Assembly (NCBI GenBank): GCA_024362935.1
Contig: JANCRA010000018.1
Location: 1,302,001-1,366,000 of the forward strand
Length of the DNA: 64,000 nt
Direction of reading: 5' to 3'
DNA from: Setophaga petechia
Lineage: Eukaryota; Chordata; Aves; Passeriformes; Parulidae
In this document: piece by piece, positions 1 through 11,950 of the stretch
Position numbering within the stretch: position 1 is the first letter of the stretch
Layout: every line of letters starts with the position of its first letter
Notes under the pieces: generated by a model
Told to the model about the DNA's origin: nothing
The model's database searches: none
The model's input: only the letters and a program-made list of their open reading frames with translations
Position numbers and translations under genes: made by a program

Positions 1-1560
1 AGACATGAGAAAAAGCTTTTTATAACCATTTTAAATTATTTTTTAGAACATAAGTCTAGAATAATTATTTGAGGATTTAGTGAAGACTCCATTACCTGAA
101 GTTTCTGATATTTTAGAACAACTTTTAATGGCCCAGGGCTGCCTCCTGAGAGCCACTTGTCCCTTGTGGCCAGCACCCAGAGGAGCAGCTCACCCAAGGT
201 AATCTGAGCAAGCAGTGTGAGAGATAAGTTCATATCTGGCAATGAAGAAATGGGGAAAATAAATAAAAAGATAAATTATAAGAACTGGAAGTTGCTGTCG
301 CAGGTAAAAGGTACAATAAACCAGAAAATGTGGTTCTACCCCAATATAAAAGTCTGAGAGGTGGGGAAATTTATTCAGGAATAGACAGTTGTGGTCACAG
401 CCCCAGATAACTTCTAGAAACTGAAGTTTCATTGTTGCTCTGGTCAGATTTAATTACCAAAGCAGTAAAATTCCAGATTTATGTGCCCTAACAAGCATTT
501 CACAGCCAAGTGTCCAGGCTGGCCACTTCTGTGAAGGTTCTCCCATCCAAATTCCCACTCAGGATGGTGAAGGCAGCTTTGATTTGAGCCCTAAACTCCA
601 AACTCCTCTTCCCAGCTTGTGCAAACCCCAGTTTTCTGGATGAGAGATTACACGAGGCTTTTTCCCCCATTTTAATGATTTTCAAAGAGCTGTTTTTAGT
701 AACATTTATTGGCAGTTTCCACCCATTTTCAGTGTCCAGCTGCACAGTGAAATCTGCCCTTTTAAACCTTGCAGGGAGCATCCCAAGTGGAAAACTCAGA
801 TTTTGCAGAACCTGGCCATGGAAAGGGAGCAAATCCCCCAGCTCTGCTGAGCTCTGAGTGTGGTGGCATTGCCAGAAATGAGCTCTGATAAAATCCAGCT
901 CTGAGTCTACCAATGTTGAACATGCCCCCAACTCAACAGGCACTGCTCAGTTCAGGAAAAGCAGCATCTAAAATTGGAATGTTAAATAGCAGAGGGGAAA
1001 ATAAAACACAGGACAGGGAATATCAAAACCCAATAGAGCAGTGAGGGTGAAAAATGCACATTTGCAGCCCAGAAAACACAAGTTTCACAGGTACCTGCCC
1101 TAGATGTATTTATCATCTTCACAACCATGGTTCCAGATACTAAAAAGCAAAAATAGCTTTAGTAATAAAAAACACAGGCCACAGGGCAAGAAAATAGGTT
1201 TAAATCTAGATACTAAGAACTATAAACCTCTGAGGGAAATAAATCTGTAATCTAAATCACATCCATTTATAGATGGGAGACAGATTTGCTCTATAGAAGG
1301 AGCTGATTCATCTAAATAAACTACCAGGCCTGTATTTACAGCTCTGCTGAGATGACTCTGTTCTCCTTCACGTGGGTATTGCTTTATTACCAGCTTTCTT
1401 GGAGCAATATTTCACTTCAGAAAAATGAACTGAAAGTCCAACATTTCATGTCAAAGCCGGGATGCTCATTCCAGCCAGGATTAGCTGTGGTGTTTGATGG
1501 TGGCATTCCCAAACCACCACGAAGCAACATCTCACCTTGTTCCCCTGTGAGTTGAGGGGT
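1..1560. other. Intergenic, no gene seen
   Basis: AT-rich sequence with no clear repeat. A 147-codon open frame on the minus strand (943-500) has no recognisable domain, no flanking splice signals that I can support, and mixed composition; I treat it as chance. The neighbour expected downstream of PDCD10 (WDR49, from mammalian order) was not recognised. Confidence 0.5.
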
Positions 1561-1948
1561 CATGGGATGGTTTGGGTGGGAAGGGACATTAAAGCTCACC
1601 CAGTGCCACCCCTGCCATGGCAGGGACACCTCCCACTGTCCCAGGCTGCTCCAATTCCCAATGTTCAGCCTGGCCTTGGGCACTGCCAGGGATCCAGGGG
1701 CAGCCACAGCTGCTCTGGGCACCCTGAGGGGACAATTCCTTCCCAAAATCCAATCTAAATCCACCATGCTGCAGCTTAAAGCCATTCCCTGTGTCCTGTC
1801 CCTCCATCCCTTGTCCCCAGTCCCTCTCCAGCTCTCCTGGAGCCCCTTCAGGCCCTGCCAGGGGCTCTGAGCTCTCCCTGGAGCTGCTCCTGTCCAGGTG
1901 AGCCCCCCCAGGTGTCCCAGCCTGGCTCCAGAGGGGCTCCAGCCCTGG
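1561..1948 (-). mobile_element. CR1 LINE, 3' fragment
   Basis: The piece starts at the characteristic CR1 3' end, seen in reverse as ATGGTTTGGGTGGGAAGGGA, and continues through the CCATGGCAGGGACACC block and the GTGTCCTGTCCCTCCATCCC block. It is 5'-truncated, as usual for CR1. Overlapping open frames are not genes. Confidence 0.9.
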
Positions 1949-2153
1949 GATCCCCACTGATGAAACAACAACAGAACTCCTCCTCATCAGAGTTTAAAGG
2001 AATCTTCTCCTATTATTTTGAGAGATCTGTTCAAGAATCATTTTCTTCTCTAACCTGGAGTGCTCTGTGCAGAGGGAGCAGATTCCCAGGGATGCTCCCA
2101 GGTGAAATCACAGCCACTCTCTGACTGATGCAGGTATTAAACTTCTCAGCCAT

Positions 2154-2268
2154 GTGGACAGGGCTTGGAGCAGCCTTGGACACCTGGAAGGTGTCCCTGC
2201 CATGGCAGGGGTGGCACTGGGTGAGCCTTAAAGTCCCTTTGAACCCAATCCATTCTATGATTTATGAT
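2154..2268 (+). mobile_element. CR1 LINE, short 3' fragment
   Basis: It shows GGAAGGTGTCCCTGCCATGG, then the AAAGTCCCTTTGAACCCAA block, then CATTCTATGA, which is the CR1 3' end in sense orientation. Confidence 0.85.
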
Positions 2269-3957
2269 CATGAGATAATTTCCTGTTAAAGTCAGGGCTT
2301 GCTTCTTTTCACCTCTCTGACATCTCTGAAATCCTTTCCACACACTTCACACACTTTCAATCTCTATTTTTTTTTTTTTGTTTTTCATGGAAATGCAGAA
2401 AAAGACCAGTTTGCCTTTTTCCCTAGCTGCTTCAGGATGGAGTTGCCCAGGATCCAAGCAGAGCTTTGCCCCTGACCCTGCTGCAAGTTCCCTGCTCCAT
2501 TTGCAGGAGCATCAGCTCATTATTAGGGGATGTGAAGGGGCACCTCTGAGCTTCATTAGGACAGAGAGAAGAATGGGATTTCAGATCTCTGGGAGGAAAC
2601 CAGCAATCTTCTGGGTGCACAGCTGATGCTGAGTGCCCCCAGTCCTCAACACCTGTGAACATAACAAAGAAATCACCAATTATCTCCAGGTCTTGCCTCA
2701 GAATGGGATTCAGGAACAAATAGCTCACACAGCAGAAGGTCTGCCTTGCTTATTATTTTCCTCATTTGCAACTAAACACATTTTGGTTGGCTCTATAAAG
2801 AGTTGTTATTTGTTTTGTGTCAACAGTCAGGGTCCTGCTGTACTATTATTCCTTGCATAAACATACATTTATTCCAGCAGTATCCTGCTCCTACTCCAGC
2901 ATATTTTATTCTCAGGCTTTCAGATTCCTTTACAAAAGAAGAAAGGAGCTGCAGAGATGTTTGTGGCTTGCAACACTTGTGCATCTCAGCTCATCAATCA
3001 CACTCATTCCCTTCCCCACAGTCTGTGCCTTTCTCACGTGATGTGTCTGCATTAAAACCTTTTTTTTTTTTAATAATCAGGTGAATCAGAGGCAGCAGAG
3101 CCTCTATTGTGTCTGTGTCTCTGGCTCACAGACACAGAAGGAAATCAGAATTATCAGAGAGGAGCTGGAACATCAGCACTGGCAGATCTGCATTCTGCAA
3201 GAGTCTCCAAAGAGCTGGAGCTGTGCAGCCACTGAGGAAGAGATCCAGGAGAAATCCCCTGTGGGATCAGCCAGGGGCTGGTGCAGGAGGCCCAGGTGGG
3301 ATATCATGGTCTGTGTGCACAGAAAGGGACAGGCAGGCTCAAACTGGTGTTTACTGGGTGTGCTGTGAGGAGCTCTCAAGGAGCTGATGGAGCAGGGGAA
3401 GCCCTGCAGGGGCTGGGCTGGGATCTCTGCAGCACTCCTGGAACATTCTGCAGCTTCCCCTGGCTGGCAGGGATCAATAACTGGGTGCAGACAAGGAATA
3501 AACCTGCAATCACAGAAATCAGACAGGGTTTGGCACTCACCTTGCCTGGATCACATTCTGCTGTCCAGAAGAGACAGAGATTTTACCTTGTGGGATATCC
3601 CATTTCTCAGGAAATCAGTGGGTGACATCTTTCATCTATTATATAAATGCAACCATTTTTTACAGTGGCAATAATATAATTTTCTTTCTTTTAATTCCAC
3701 CTTCATTTATGTGTAATTTCACCCAGCTTGTTTTCCAGACTCCATCTTCTCTTTTCTTTCAAGCTGATTTAATCAGATGAAATCACAGCCACCCTCTAAC
3801 TGATGCAATAATTCACTCTGATGGCTGACACACACACAGGTGAAAAAATATTGGCACAACACACAAAGTCATCTTAATAAATCACGGTAAATTAGGAGGG
3901 AGAACTCATTTTCAAGCTTTTAGCATAACAATTAAGATGAGATAGAGGAGAGTGGAA
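2269..3957. other. Intergenic, no gene seen
   Basis: Unique-looking sequence with a poly(T) run near 2365 and another near 3060. I see no supported exon or named repeat. Confidence 0.45.
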
Positions 3958-4088
3958 AGGAAGAGCTCAGGGCCAGGCTGGATGGAGCTCTGAGCAGCCT
4001 GGCCTGGTGGAAGGTGTCCCTGTCCATGGCAGGGTGAAAGGAGGTGATATTGAAGTCCTGTCCAACCCAAACCATTCTGTGATTCTGT
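3958..4088 (+). mobile_element. CR1 LINE, short 3' fragment
   Basis: It carries the CR1 blocks GGCCAGGCTGGATGGAGCTC, GGAAGGTGTCCCTGTCCATG and CCAACCCAAACCATTCTGTG in order, ending with the ATTCTGTG tail repeat. Confidence 0.88.
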
Positions 4089-4568
4089 GGAACTCCCTGG
4101 GCAATCCTGAAAACCAATTCTTGTAAAGAAGGTTCTCTCCACACCAGCAGGAGTACATTAATATCCCTGGCTGCACTTGAAATGGAGGCATTTAAGGAAG
4201 AACTACATGCAACCATAAAGCAGTTCAAGGAATTGATCCTTACAGAAGCAGGCACATAACTTTAACAGATATTAAACTTCACTGCAGGCAGGCAGCAAGG
4301 CCATGGAGGAATCTGCCCATGGTGAAGTGCATTTATGGGAATTACACCTGGAGATGTTGGATCCTGGGAGCTCCCCAGAGCTCCTGCTGCAATGCCAGGC
4401 TGCTCAGGTGCTGAAATCCCTTCCTGGAGAGCTGCCAGGGATTTTTGCAGGATTTGGGTGCAAGGACATGAATTTGACAATGCCCTGGGTAGTGAGTACT
4501 CAGAATTGGGGGGAGCCCAGTGGCACCAGCACTCCAAGGTGTGGGAGCTCCTCTGTTTCAGGATGGAC

Positions 4569-4952
4569 TGTCACAGATATCTGTTATGGAAAATCCTTTC
4601 CTTAGGATTTTTCCTTCTGAGAAGCTGAGAGGCCTCAGGAACAAAATGCAAACATTGATTATCTGCTGCTGTGGAATGCAACAGGTGCATCTGTGATTGG
4701 CTCATATTGGATGTTTGTAATTAATGGCCAATCACAGTCAGCTGGCTCGGACAGAGAGCTGAGACACAAACCTTTGTTATTCATTCCTTTCTTTTCTATT
4801 CTTAGCCAGCCTTCTGAGGAAATCCTTTCTTCTATTCTTTTAGTAGGGTTTTAATGTAATATATATCATAATATAATAAATCAAACCTTCTGAAACATGG
4901 AGTCAGATCCTCATCTCTTCCCTCATCCAAAACCCCTGTGCACACCATCACA
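4569..4952 (+). mobile_element. Solo LTR of an endogenous retrovirus (family A)
   Basis: A 384-bp element begins TGTCACAG and ends ATCACA. It is flanked by a perfect 6-bp target duplication, ATGGAC (4563-4568 and 4953-4958). It contains a CCAAT-type block (GGCCAATCACAGTC), an AT-rich promoter region and AATAAA near 4877. No internal viral genes remain. The 6-bp duplication suggests a class II (ERVK-like) integrase. This is a recognisable songbird LTR type; I do not assign a database name. Confidence 0.88.
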
Positions 4953-5212
4953 ATGGACCAAGAGGGAATCCAGGGAGGGGAAGCCCTGCCCTGCCCTGTG
5001 GGACAGAGCTTCTGGGGCTGGGATCAAGAGTGAGAGTCTGGGAAGCACCTCTTCAAACCATTCCTGATCCATGCCATTCCCATTTCATGGCAAACACAGC
5101 TCTGCAGGGATTTCTCCTCAATGACCTGAACGTTGTCCATGCTGCTGCACACTTCCCTCAGCACAGCAAGCCTGGCACCAGTGTTTACAAACTGCTGGGA
5201 AGGATGAAAGTT

Positions 5213-5888
5213 TGACAAGAGTCTCACAGATATGTGTGCTTAGCAGAAAGATTTTTAAATGTAGAGTCTGATGAAGGAATAGATAGAAGCAAGTTCTGAT
5301 ATAGAAGAAAAGAATTGCTGAGCCAGTCTCACTGGATAACCAAGGAGGCAAAGGGTGTGTTTGTTAGAAGGGGTTTTTATGGCTTAGAGCAAAGGATAAA
5401 CCCACCCCAAACAAGAAGATGTTTTTACCAAGCAGAAAGAGAGCACAGGCAAACAAGGCAGCAAATGCTGCAGGTAGAAAAAAGGTCTCAGAATTTTCCA
5501 CTGCAAGAAAACTGAAAACCAACTTCTACCTTAAACTGCAATGTACTGACTTTTAGTGATTGGAGAACAGTAACATGAATATGGTAATTATAGTGGTTAT
5601 GATAGGCTATAGATAACAGTTAAGGTATAGATTGGTTCTACTGTATTAAGATGCTCAGCAAAGAAAAGTAAATAATGCATTGTAACCAAAAGAAAAGTAT
5701 ATAAGTGGATCTAAATTCAGGGTCTCCAGGCCTGCCTGCAGCTGGAGCTGACAGCTGTGGGCACAGCTCTGTCACCCACCAGCCTGGACTGCTGTAACCT
5801 CTTGGATACAATAAACTGCATTTTGTATACAATAAACTGCATTTTGGAGAGACCCTGGAGTCCTGCATCCCTCATTTTGGCTCTTACA
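5213..5888 (+). mobile_element. Second LTR type (family B), 5' boundary uncertain
   Basis: The features are LTR-like: TATATAA at 5698-5704, a likely R region, two tandem AATAAA hexamers at 5810 and 5831, and an end in CTTACA. The 5' edge is a guess (TGACAAGAGTCTC); I could not find a target duplication. It shares no obvious sequence with the family A LTRs. Confidence 0.6.
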
Positions 5889-6721
5889 TTTCTTATTCTC
5901 CCACAAAAGCACAGCTCTTCTATGGATGATCACAACAGGTTCAAAATGCACAACTTTCCACTCAAAACCCAAGTGCCTTTGTAATTTTTGCTCTGCAGTC
6001 TGTACAGAAAGACAAATAAGGAAGGCTTGGAGCCTGGTTGTTGCTCCAGGACTCAAATCTGCAAGGCTGTAAGAGGCATTTATGAGAAGTGGTGTTTCAT
6101 GAGCTTGGTAATTTGCAGTTTGTTACCAAGACAAATTCGTTTCTGACTAAATTGTATTGTAAGTCAGGCTCCTCAGGGAACATCTGACTAAAAGGTGATG
6201 TTAAAGTAATTTCCATAACATCAAACTATGAGACAAATTATAAACTTCATAGAGGAGAAAAGTGAGGGAAAGGAGCAGGAGCTGAGATGGAACAAATTCC
6301 TTCATGGTAGTGCTGAGAATGCTCAGACAATGCTGTGAAAACTGCAGTGCTGAAGCTGCTTGGAAACAAGCACAGCCTTGGGCTTCCAGCTGTTTGACAG
6401 TGAGTGCCTTCATCCCTGAAAGCATTCCTCACACCATGCAGACACCTGCAAAGCCTCTCCAGACTCCTGGCAGGGACAGCAGCTCAGCCCCAGCCTGGGA
6501 ATTCCCATGGGGGATCTGCCCCCAAAGATTTCTCATCTTAAACAAGGCAAAAATCAAAGCAACAGGTCAGGAGAGGATGAACCTGCCAGGGCTCCAGCAA
6601 CCAGAACTGCCCCTGAGGAATGGGGTATCCTGAGGGGAAGGAGCATTTCATGCACTGCTCTCCAAAAAGGGAGCCCCAGCAGTGAGCACAGCTCAGACCT
6701 GGCACAGCAAAGCTGATTTGG
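5889..6721. other. Intergenic, no gene seen
   Basis: Moderately GC-rich sequence between an LTR and a CR1 fragment. Open frames here are short and without domains. Confidence 0.45.
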
Positions 6722-7205
6722 GATCCCAGGATGGTTTGGGTTGCAAGGACCTTAAAGATCATGCAGTGGGCAGGGACACCTTCCACTGCCCCAGGTGCTC
6801 CAGCCCCAATGTCCAGCCTGGCCTTGGGCACTGCCAGGGATCCCATCCCAGCCAGGAATTCCCAATGTCCCACCCATCCCTGCCCTCTGGCAGTGGCAGC
6901 CATTCCCTGTGTCCTGTCCCTCCATCCCTTGTCCCCAGTCCCTCCCCAGCTTTCCTGGAGCCCCTTCAGGCCCTGCCAGGGGCTCTGAGCTCTCCCTGGA
7001 GCTTCTCCTGTCCAGGTGAGCCCCCCCAGGTGTCCCAGCCTGGCTCCAGGGGGGCTCCAGCTCTGTGCCCTTCTCTGGGGTCACTCCAGCAGCTCCAGGG
7101 CTCTCTGGTCCCTGGGGCCCCAGGGCTGGAGGCAGAGCACAGGTGGGTCTCACCTGAGCAGAGCAGAGGGGCAGGATCCCCTCCCTTCCCTGCCCACGCT
7201 GCTTT
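6722..7205 (-). mobile_element. CR1 LINE, longer 3' fragment
   Basis: Same subfamily and orientation as the 1561-1948 copy, sharing the GTGTCCTGTCCCTCCATCCC, CCTTCAGGCCCTGCCAGGGG and CAGGTGAGCCCCCCCAGG blocks, but reaching further 5' into CR1. The 252-codon plus-strand frame over it is an artefact of CR1 composition. Confidence 0.88.
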
Positions 7206-9308
7206 GGACTTGAAGAGGGAAACCAGGGCTTGTCAGCCTTGGAATTTCCAACCAGGGCATTTATCAAACTGCAGTCACCAGCTGCAGCACAGAGATCCCA
7301 TCCTGCAGCAGTCCTCACCCTGCAGATTGGAATCTGCATTTCAATGTTTTAATATCACTGCTGTGGTTGTTTGCCCTAAGGAGCAGAGGGGACTGCAGGG
7401 GCTCAGTGTCCCAGCTTGGGTGGGACAAACAAGGGGGTGACAAAGCCTGGGAGTCACTGGAGGCAGCCAGCACAAACAGAAAAACCCAGTTTTACAATGG
7501 CTCTGAATGTGAGGAATGCATGCAGCAAGACTGAGAGCAATTCACCTGGATATTAGAAACAGCTCAAACAGTGAGACTGCATTCATGCCCGTGTGCCAAG
7601 GGAAAGGACTAAATGACAGCAGAGAGTTCCTTTTCCTCCTGTGATTCCCATCACCTCCTCATTCAGTGATAAATTCCCTTCCCACCTCTGCATTTCATTC
7701 AGGTCATGCACAGACACAGCACCAGAACAAACCTCCACAGCCTCTGATGCTGTGAGCAGCAAAATACAGAGTCTTCCCCAAAAGTTAATCATCTCTCACT
7801 TTGCTCCAACATCAACTGGGTATTTTCTTGCTGTTGGGTAATTTCTATTTTCTTCTTACACTTCCCTCTGGACAGCTGTAGCACTGACAAGCTGCTCTAA
7901 TAAGAATTGCACACCTAAATTATTCAGGGCAAGCTTATATTTATATATATAACTGTACTGGTGCTGGACTTTTACCTGGCTACATTTTCCCCATACCCTT
8001 TATTACCCAAAAATATAAATGAATGCCATCACTACCTCCCTCAGCCTAGGAAAGACTTACCAAAAAACCCTCTGTGTTTACCAATAATACAAGAAAAAAG
8101 GGTAAGAAAATAATTTAGATTTATATTTTTATATATGTATATAATAAAAACATTATATTATATTATATTATATTATATTATATTATATTATATTATATTA
8201 GTATAAAAAATCTTCAAGCTGAATCAGGAGTTTTCCTCTGCTAGAGATGTTTTAGTTCACATTTAAAGAACTAAAATCCAATGCCTAAAAGTCAATTGTT
8301 TTTTTAAAAAGGATAAAATCTTCTTCTGCAAATGTTGAGCTAAGTAATCTTGATTTTTTAATAATCTTCTCCCCATACACACACTTCTGTTTCTCTAGTT
8401 AACTACAAGCTTTGATCCATTTTTAGAGCTAGATGCAATCTGTCCAAAGTGACATTTTTTATTCCAAAAGAATTTTGTGCTGAAGAAGCTCACTTAGAGT
8501 GAAGCTTCAATTGATCCCTTCATTGTATCAGCACTCCCCCAGGCCCCAGCCCCCTTCCAAGCAATCCACAATTTCCAGGACCTCTGTAGGGGGAGGAAGG
8601 GAATTGCTGTTGTGATGCACACGCACAAAATGAGTTTATTTTACCCAGGTGCTTCAGCATTTGCTGCACTTTGCCCCCCCAAAGTGACTCCTGCAGCCAA
8701 ACCTGTCACTCAGAAAAAGTGAGAAAAGCCCAGACATACCCCTGCCACACACACAGAGCCCTAAAATAAATAAAAAATGAATTACAGCAGTCGAGGAGGG
8801 CAGAAGCAGATGAGTGCAGAGTGCCCAGCCTGAGGCGTGTGATGGGCACAGAGAAAATATTTCCAGTGGCTCAGCAGCCTTTGAAGCTCCTGCCTTGGGT
8901 GGAGATTAGCCCCAGGTATTTATAGGCCTGATCTCATCTCCTGTCCTGAGTTACACAAGGGCTCCCAAGGACTCCCATCCCAGCTTTGAGCCATTTGGGC
9001 TCCTTTTCCCAGCAGAACAGGGAATTCTTCCAGGAAAAGGAGGATCTCCCTGTGCCAGGAGCTGTGGGCATGGCCTGGCACCTCAGCTCGACCCCACAAT
9101 CCCATCCCACAATCTCTCCTTTTATCCACCCCACATATTGGAGGAGAGATTCACAATCTCTCTTATGAGCTTGAATAGATTTTGAACGAGCCAAGGGCTT
9201 AATCTCTCATCACAAAAAGATTAATCAGGGTCCTTGATCTCGTTAGCAGCACTTCCCTGGCTGCCACTGCAGTCACAACAATCCTGTGGAGCAGGGGGAG
9301 AACCACAC
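7206..9308. other. Intergenic, no gene seen
   Basis: No supported coding or RNA gene. It contains the (TTATA)n microsatellite listed separately and AT-rich flanks. Confidence 0.45.
8152..8200. repeat. (TTATA)n microsatellite
   Basis: About ten perfect pentamer copies next to further AT-rich sequence. Confidence 0.95.
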
Positions 9309-9607
9309 ATCCACTTTTCCACAGATCCACTGTTCCAAACATCCCTTGTCCCACACATCCACTGTTCCAAACATCCCCTGTCCCACAGATCCCCTGTCCC
9401 ACAGATCCACTGCTCCAAACATCCCCTGTCCCACAGATCCACTGCTCCAAACATCCCATCCACCTTTCCACCCATCCCCTGTCCCACAGATCCACTGTTC
9501 CAAACATCCCCTGTCCCACAGATCCACTGTTCCACACATCCATTTTTCCACACCTCCACTGTTCCAAACATCCCTTGTTCCACACATCCCCTGTCCCACA
9601 TATCTCC
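9309..9607 (+). repeat. 16-bp minisatellite, left part
   Basis: About 18 units of 16 bp alternate between two variants, ATCCACTGTTCCAAAC and ATCCCCTGTCCCACAG. The array is open in several frames on both strands (138-156 codons), which explains long false open frames. The array resumes at 10025 after an inserted LTR. Confidence 0.92.
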
Positions 9608-10024
9608 TGTTGCATTTGCAGGGTGCCTCGTGGCAGGAAGGAATGACAAATCTGACTCCATGTTCTTGAAGGCTAATTTATTATTTTATTATACTATACT
9701 ATAAAAAAGAATACTAAACTAAACTATATTAAAAATAGTGAAAGGATACTTACAGAATGTTAAAAAGATAATAATGAAAAACTCGTGACTCCTTCCAGAG
9801 CTCCAACACAGCTTGCCACTGATTGATCAATAAGTCAAAACAATTCACATGAAACCAATCAAACACCCACCTGTGGGTAAACAATCTCCAAACACCTTCC
9901 AAAGCAGCACAACACAGCAGAAACAAATGAGATAATATTGTTTTCCTTTTTCTCTGAGGCTTCTCAGCTTCCCAGGAGAGAAATCCTGGGTGAAGGGATT
10001 TTTCCAGAAAATATGACAGTGACA
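9608..10024 (-). mobile_element. Solo LTR (family A), inverted, inside the 16-bp array
   Basis: Read on the minus strand it starts TGTCACTGTCATATTTTC and ends in GCAACA, with the same internal blocks as the 4569 and 10189 copies. The flanks are ATCTCC (9602-9607) and ATCCAC (10025-10030), a 4-of-6 match consistent with an aged 6-bp target duplication within one minisatellite unit. Confidence 0.8.
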
Positions 10025-10056
10025 ATCCACTTTTCCACACATCCACTGTCCCAGCT
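10025..10056 (+). repeat. 16-bp minisatellite, right part
   Basis: Two further units (ATCCACTTTTCCACAC and a close variant) continue the array that the LTR split. Confidence 0.8.
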
Positions 10057-10188
10057 CATCCTGCCTCTGTCCCTTATTGCCATCAAACATCTCCCTGACT
10101 CCTCTGAGGGTGCTTCATCTGCTCTGTTTCAGAAGAAAACCATGGGAGGCTTTCTCACAGCTCTCACAGCAGCAACCACAGCGGTTCT

Positions 10189-10736
10189 TTGTCACCATCA
10201 TATTTTCTGAAAAATCCCTTTGCCAGGATTTCTCTCCAGGAAAGCTGAAAAGCCTCAGAGAAAAATGAAAACAATAATTATCTGATTGGCTTCTCCTGTG
10301 CTTTGCTGCTTTGGAATGTGTTTTGGACATTGTTTATCCAACAGATGATTTTTTTATTGGTTTCAGGTGAATTGTTTTTAATTAACGACCAATCACAGTC
10401 CAGCTGTGTCCGACTCTGGAAGCAGTCACGAGTTTTTCATTATTATTTTGTTAAACCTTCTGTAAGTATCCTTTCTCTATTCTTTAGTATAGTTACAATA
10501 AATATAATATAATTAATATAATATAATATAATTAATATACTATAATATAATATAATATAATATAATATAATATAATATAATATAATATAATATAATTAAT
10601 ATAATATAATGTAATATATTAGAATAGAATAGAATATATAATAATAAATTAGCCTTCTAAGAACATGGAGTCAGATTCATCATTGAGTCAGGTTCATCAT
10701 TTCCTTCCTGCCATGTTGGACCCCAAAAATACCACA
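10189..10736 (+). mobile_element. Solo LTR (family A) with internal AT expansion
   Basis: It begins TGTCACCATC and ends ATACCACA, with a perfect 6-bp target duplication GTTCTT (10183-10188 and 10737-10742). Its length of 548 bp exceeds the 384-bp copy mainly because an (AATAT)n tract has expanded at about 10499-10650. It faces the 9608-10024 copy as an inverted pair 164 bp apart. Confidence 0.88.
10499..10650. repeat. (AATAT)n-type microsatellite inside the LTR
   Basis: Pentamers with AATTA interruptions run for about 150 bp at the place where the related LTR at 4569 has only a short AT-rich block. Confidence 0.9.
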
Positions 10737-10742
10737 GTTCTT

Positions 10743-11550
10743 TGATCAATACATCCCTGAGATGCTCTGTGTGTATCAGGTGTGGAAAAAAAATCAGCCA
10801 CTTTTCCAGCATGGGACCCTCAAAGTCTCATCTTGAGGTGCACTGTGGTCAGGCTGTTTTAAAATGTTACTGTAGTAAAGAGAAAAATAGAGTAATTGTT
10901 AATTATTGCATATTTAGGGCAATGATTTGCCAAGATAAGCACCACAGTTTCATTTATGTTCAATAGCTCAGAAGTTCTATTTGTGAGGTAAATAAAACTT
11001 ATTTAACCATATAGAGAATGTTGGTAAAACCTCTTTTTGGGTTTCCATTCCTCTCTCTGGCAAAAGGGAAATAAACCAGCCCAGAGTTTCACCTGGAACA
11101 AAGCAGCACCTGAGGCAGCCTTGCCTGGGAGCAGGATTTGTGTCAGGGATGATGCTCTGCCCAGGAGAGGAAGGAGCAGTTTGAGGTACCTGAGCATCTT
11201 CCTGCTCCAGGAGGAAAACATTCAGCAGATGAGTGAAACTGTTAATATTTTCACCTTCCACACAATCATTTTCTACAAATTATGATTATTTTCCCCCTGT
11301 ATTTGCTTCTCCCATTTTCTCCTGGCAATATAATCCATGCAGAAAATTATCCCAGCTCTTTAGCTAAAAGGACTTATTTATTTCATCTCAGTTCTGAAAT
11401 ATTTAGTGGATACCATCTAATTTTGGAGTGTTCCCACACTGTAAGTGATTTGTCTTTGCTCACATTAAATGGTTCTCATTCCAAACACTGCAGCACTCTA
11501 AAATGTGACATTCCCTGCCTGCAAAGCTCCTTTGTGCTTGGGAAATGCTA
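10743..11550. other. Intergenic, no gene seen
   Basis: No named repeat and no supported exon. Confidence 0.45.
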
Positions 11551-11655
11551 ATAACAACAACAATAATAATAATAATAATAATAATAACAATAATGTTGAT
11601 ATTATATTTTATTAATAATATTATTGTCATTATTATTAACATTATTATTATTTTT
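11551..11655. repeat. (AAT)n followed by (ATT)n, self-complementary
   Basis: About a dozen AAT/AAC units are followed by ATT-type units with a short AT-rich spacer, so the two halves are roughly inverted repeats. Confidence 0.85.
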
Positions 11656-11950
11656 ACAGCAATGTAGCTGAACTCAGGGCCCTGTTGAGTGCAGTCCCTA
11701 CCTGAGGCCCAGGGAGGTTGAGGCACAGGAAATCCAGCAGGTGGTGGAGGTCAGGTGGAGTTTGGGCTGGCTGGGACCACGTTCCTGTTTGGGACAAGGC
11801 CACCTTTGTCCCCTGCCAGTGACATGAAAGGGGCTGGGTATTTGTGTGCCAAGTGCCACTGATGAACATGGGAGCACAGAGGATGGATGTTTCACAATAA
11901 GGTGATCCATGAGAAAAGGAAAATGAATCCTCTCTGAAACAGCAAATTAC

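Noticed and set aside
500..943. 147-codon minus-strand open frame, considered as a WDR49 exon
   Set aside because: No WD-repeat signature and no convincing splice sites at its ends.
6682..7440. 252-codon plus-strand open frame
   Set aside because: It covers a CR1 fragment in antisense and runs into unique flank with no homology; GC-rich CR1 ends often give such frames.
9309..9607. 16-bp array considered as a CRISPR
   Set aside because: The units are contiguous without unique spacers, and the genome is a vertebrate.
9199..9669. Open frames of 108-156 codons on both strands with a Cys-Gly-Thr repeat pattern
   Set aside because: They are translations of the 16-bp minisatellite; both strands being open shows that it is composition.
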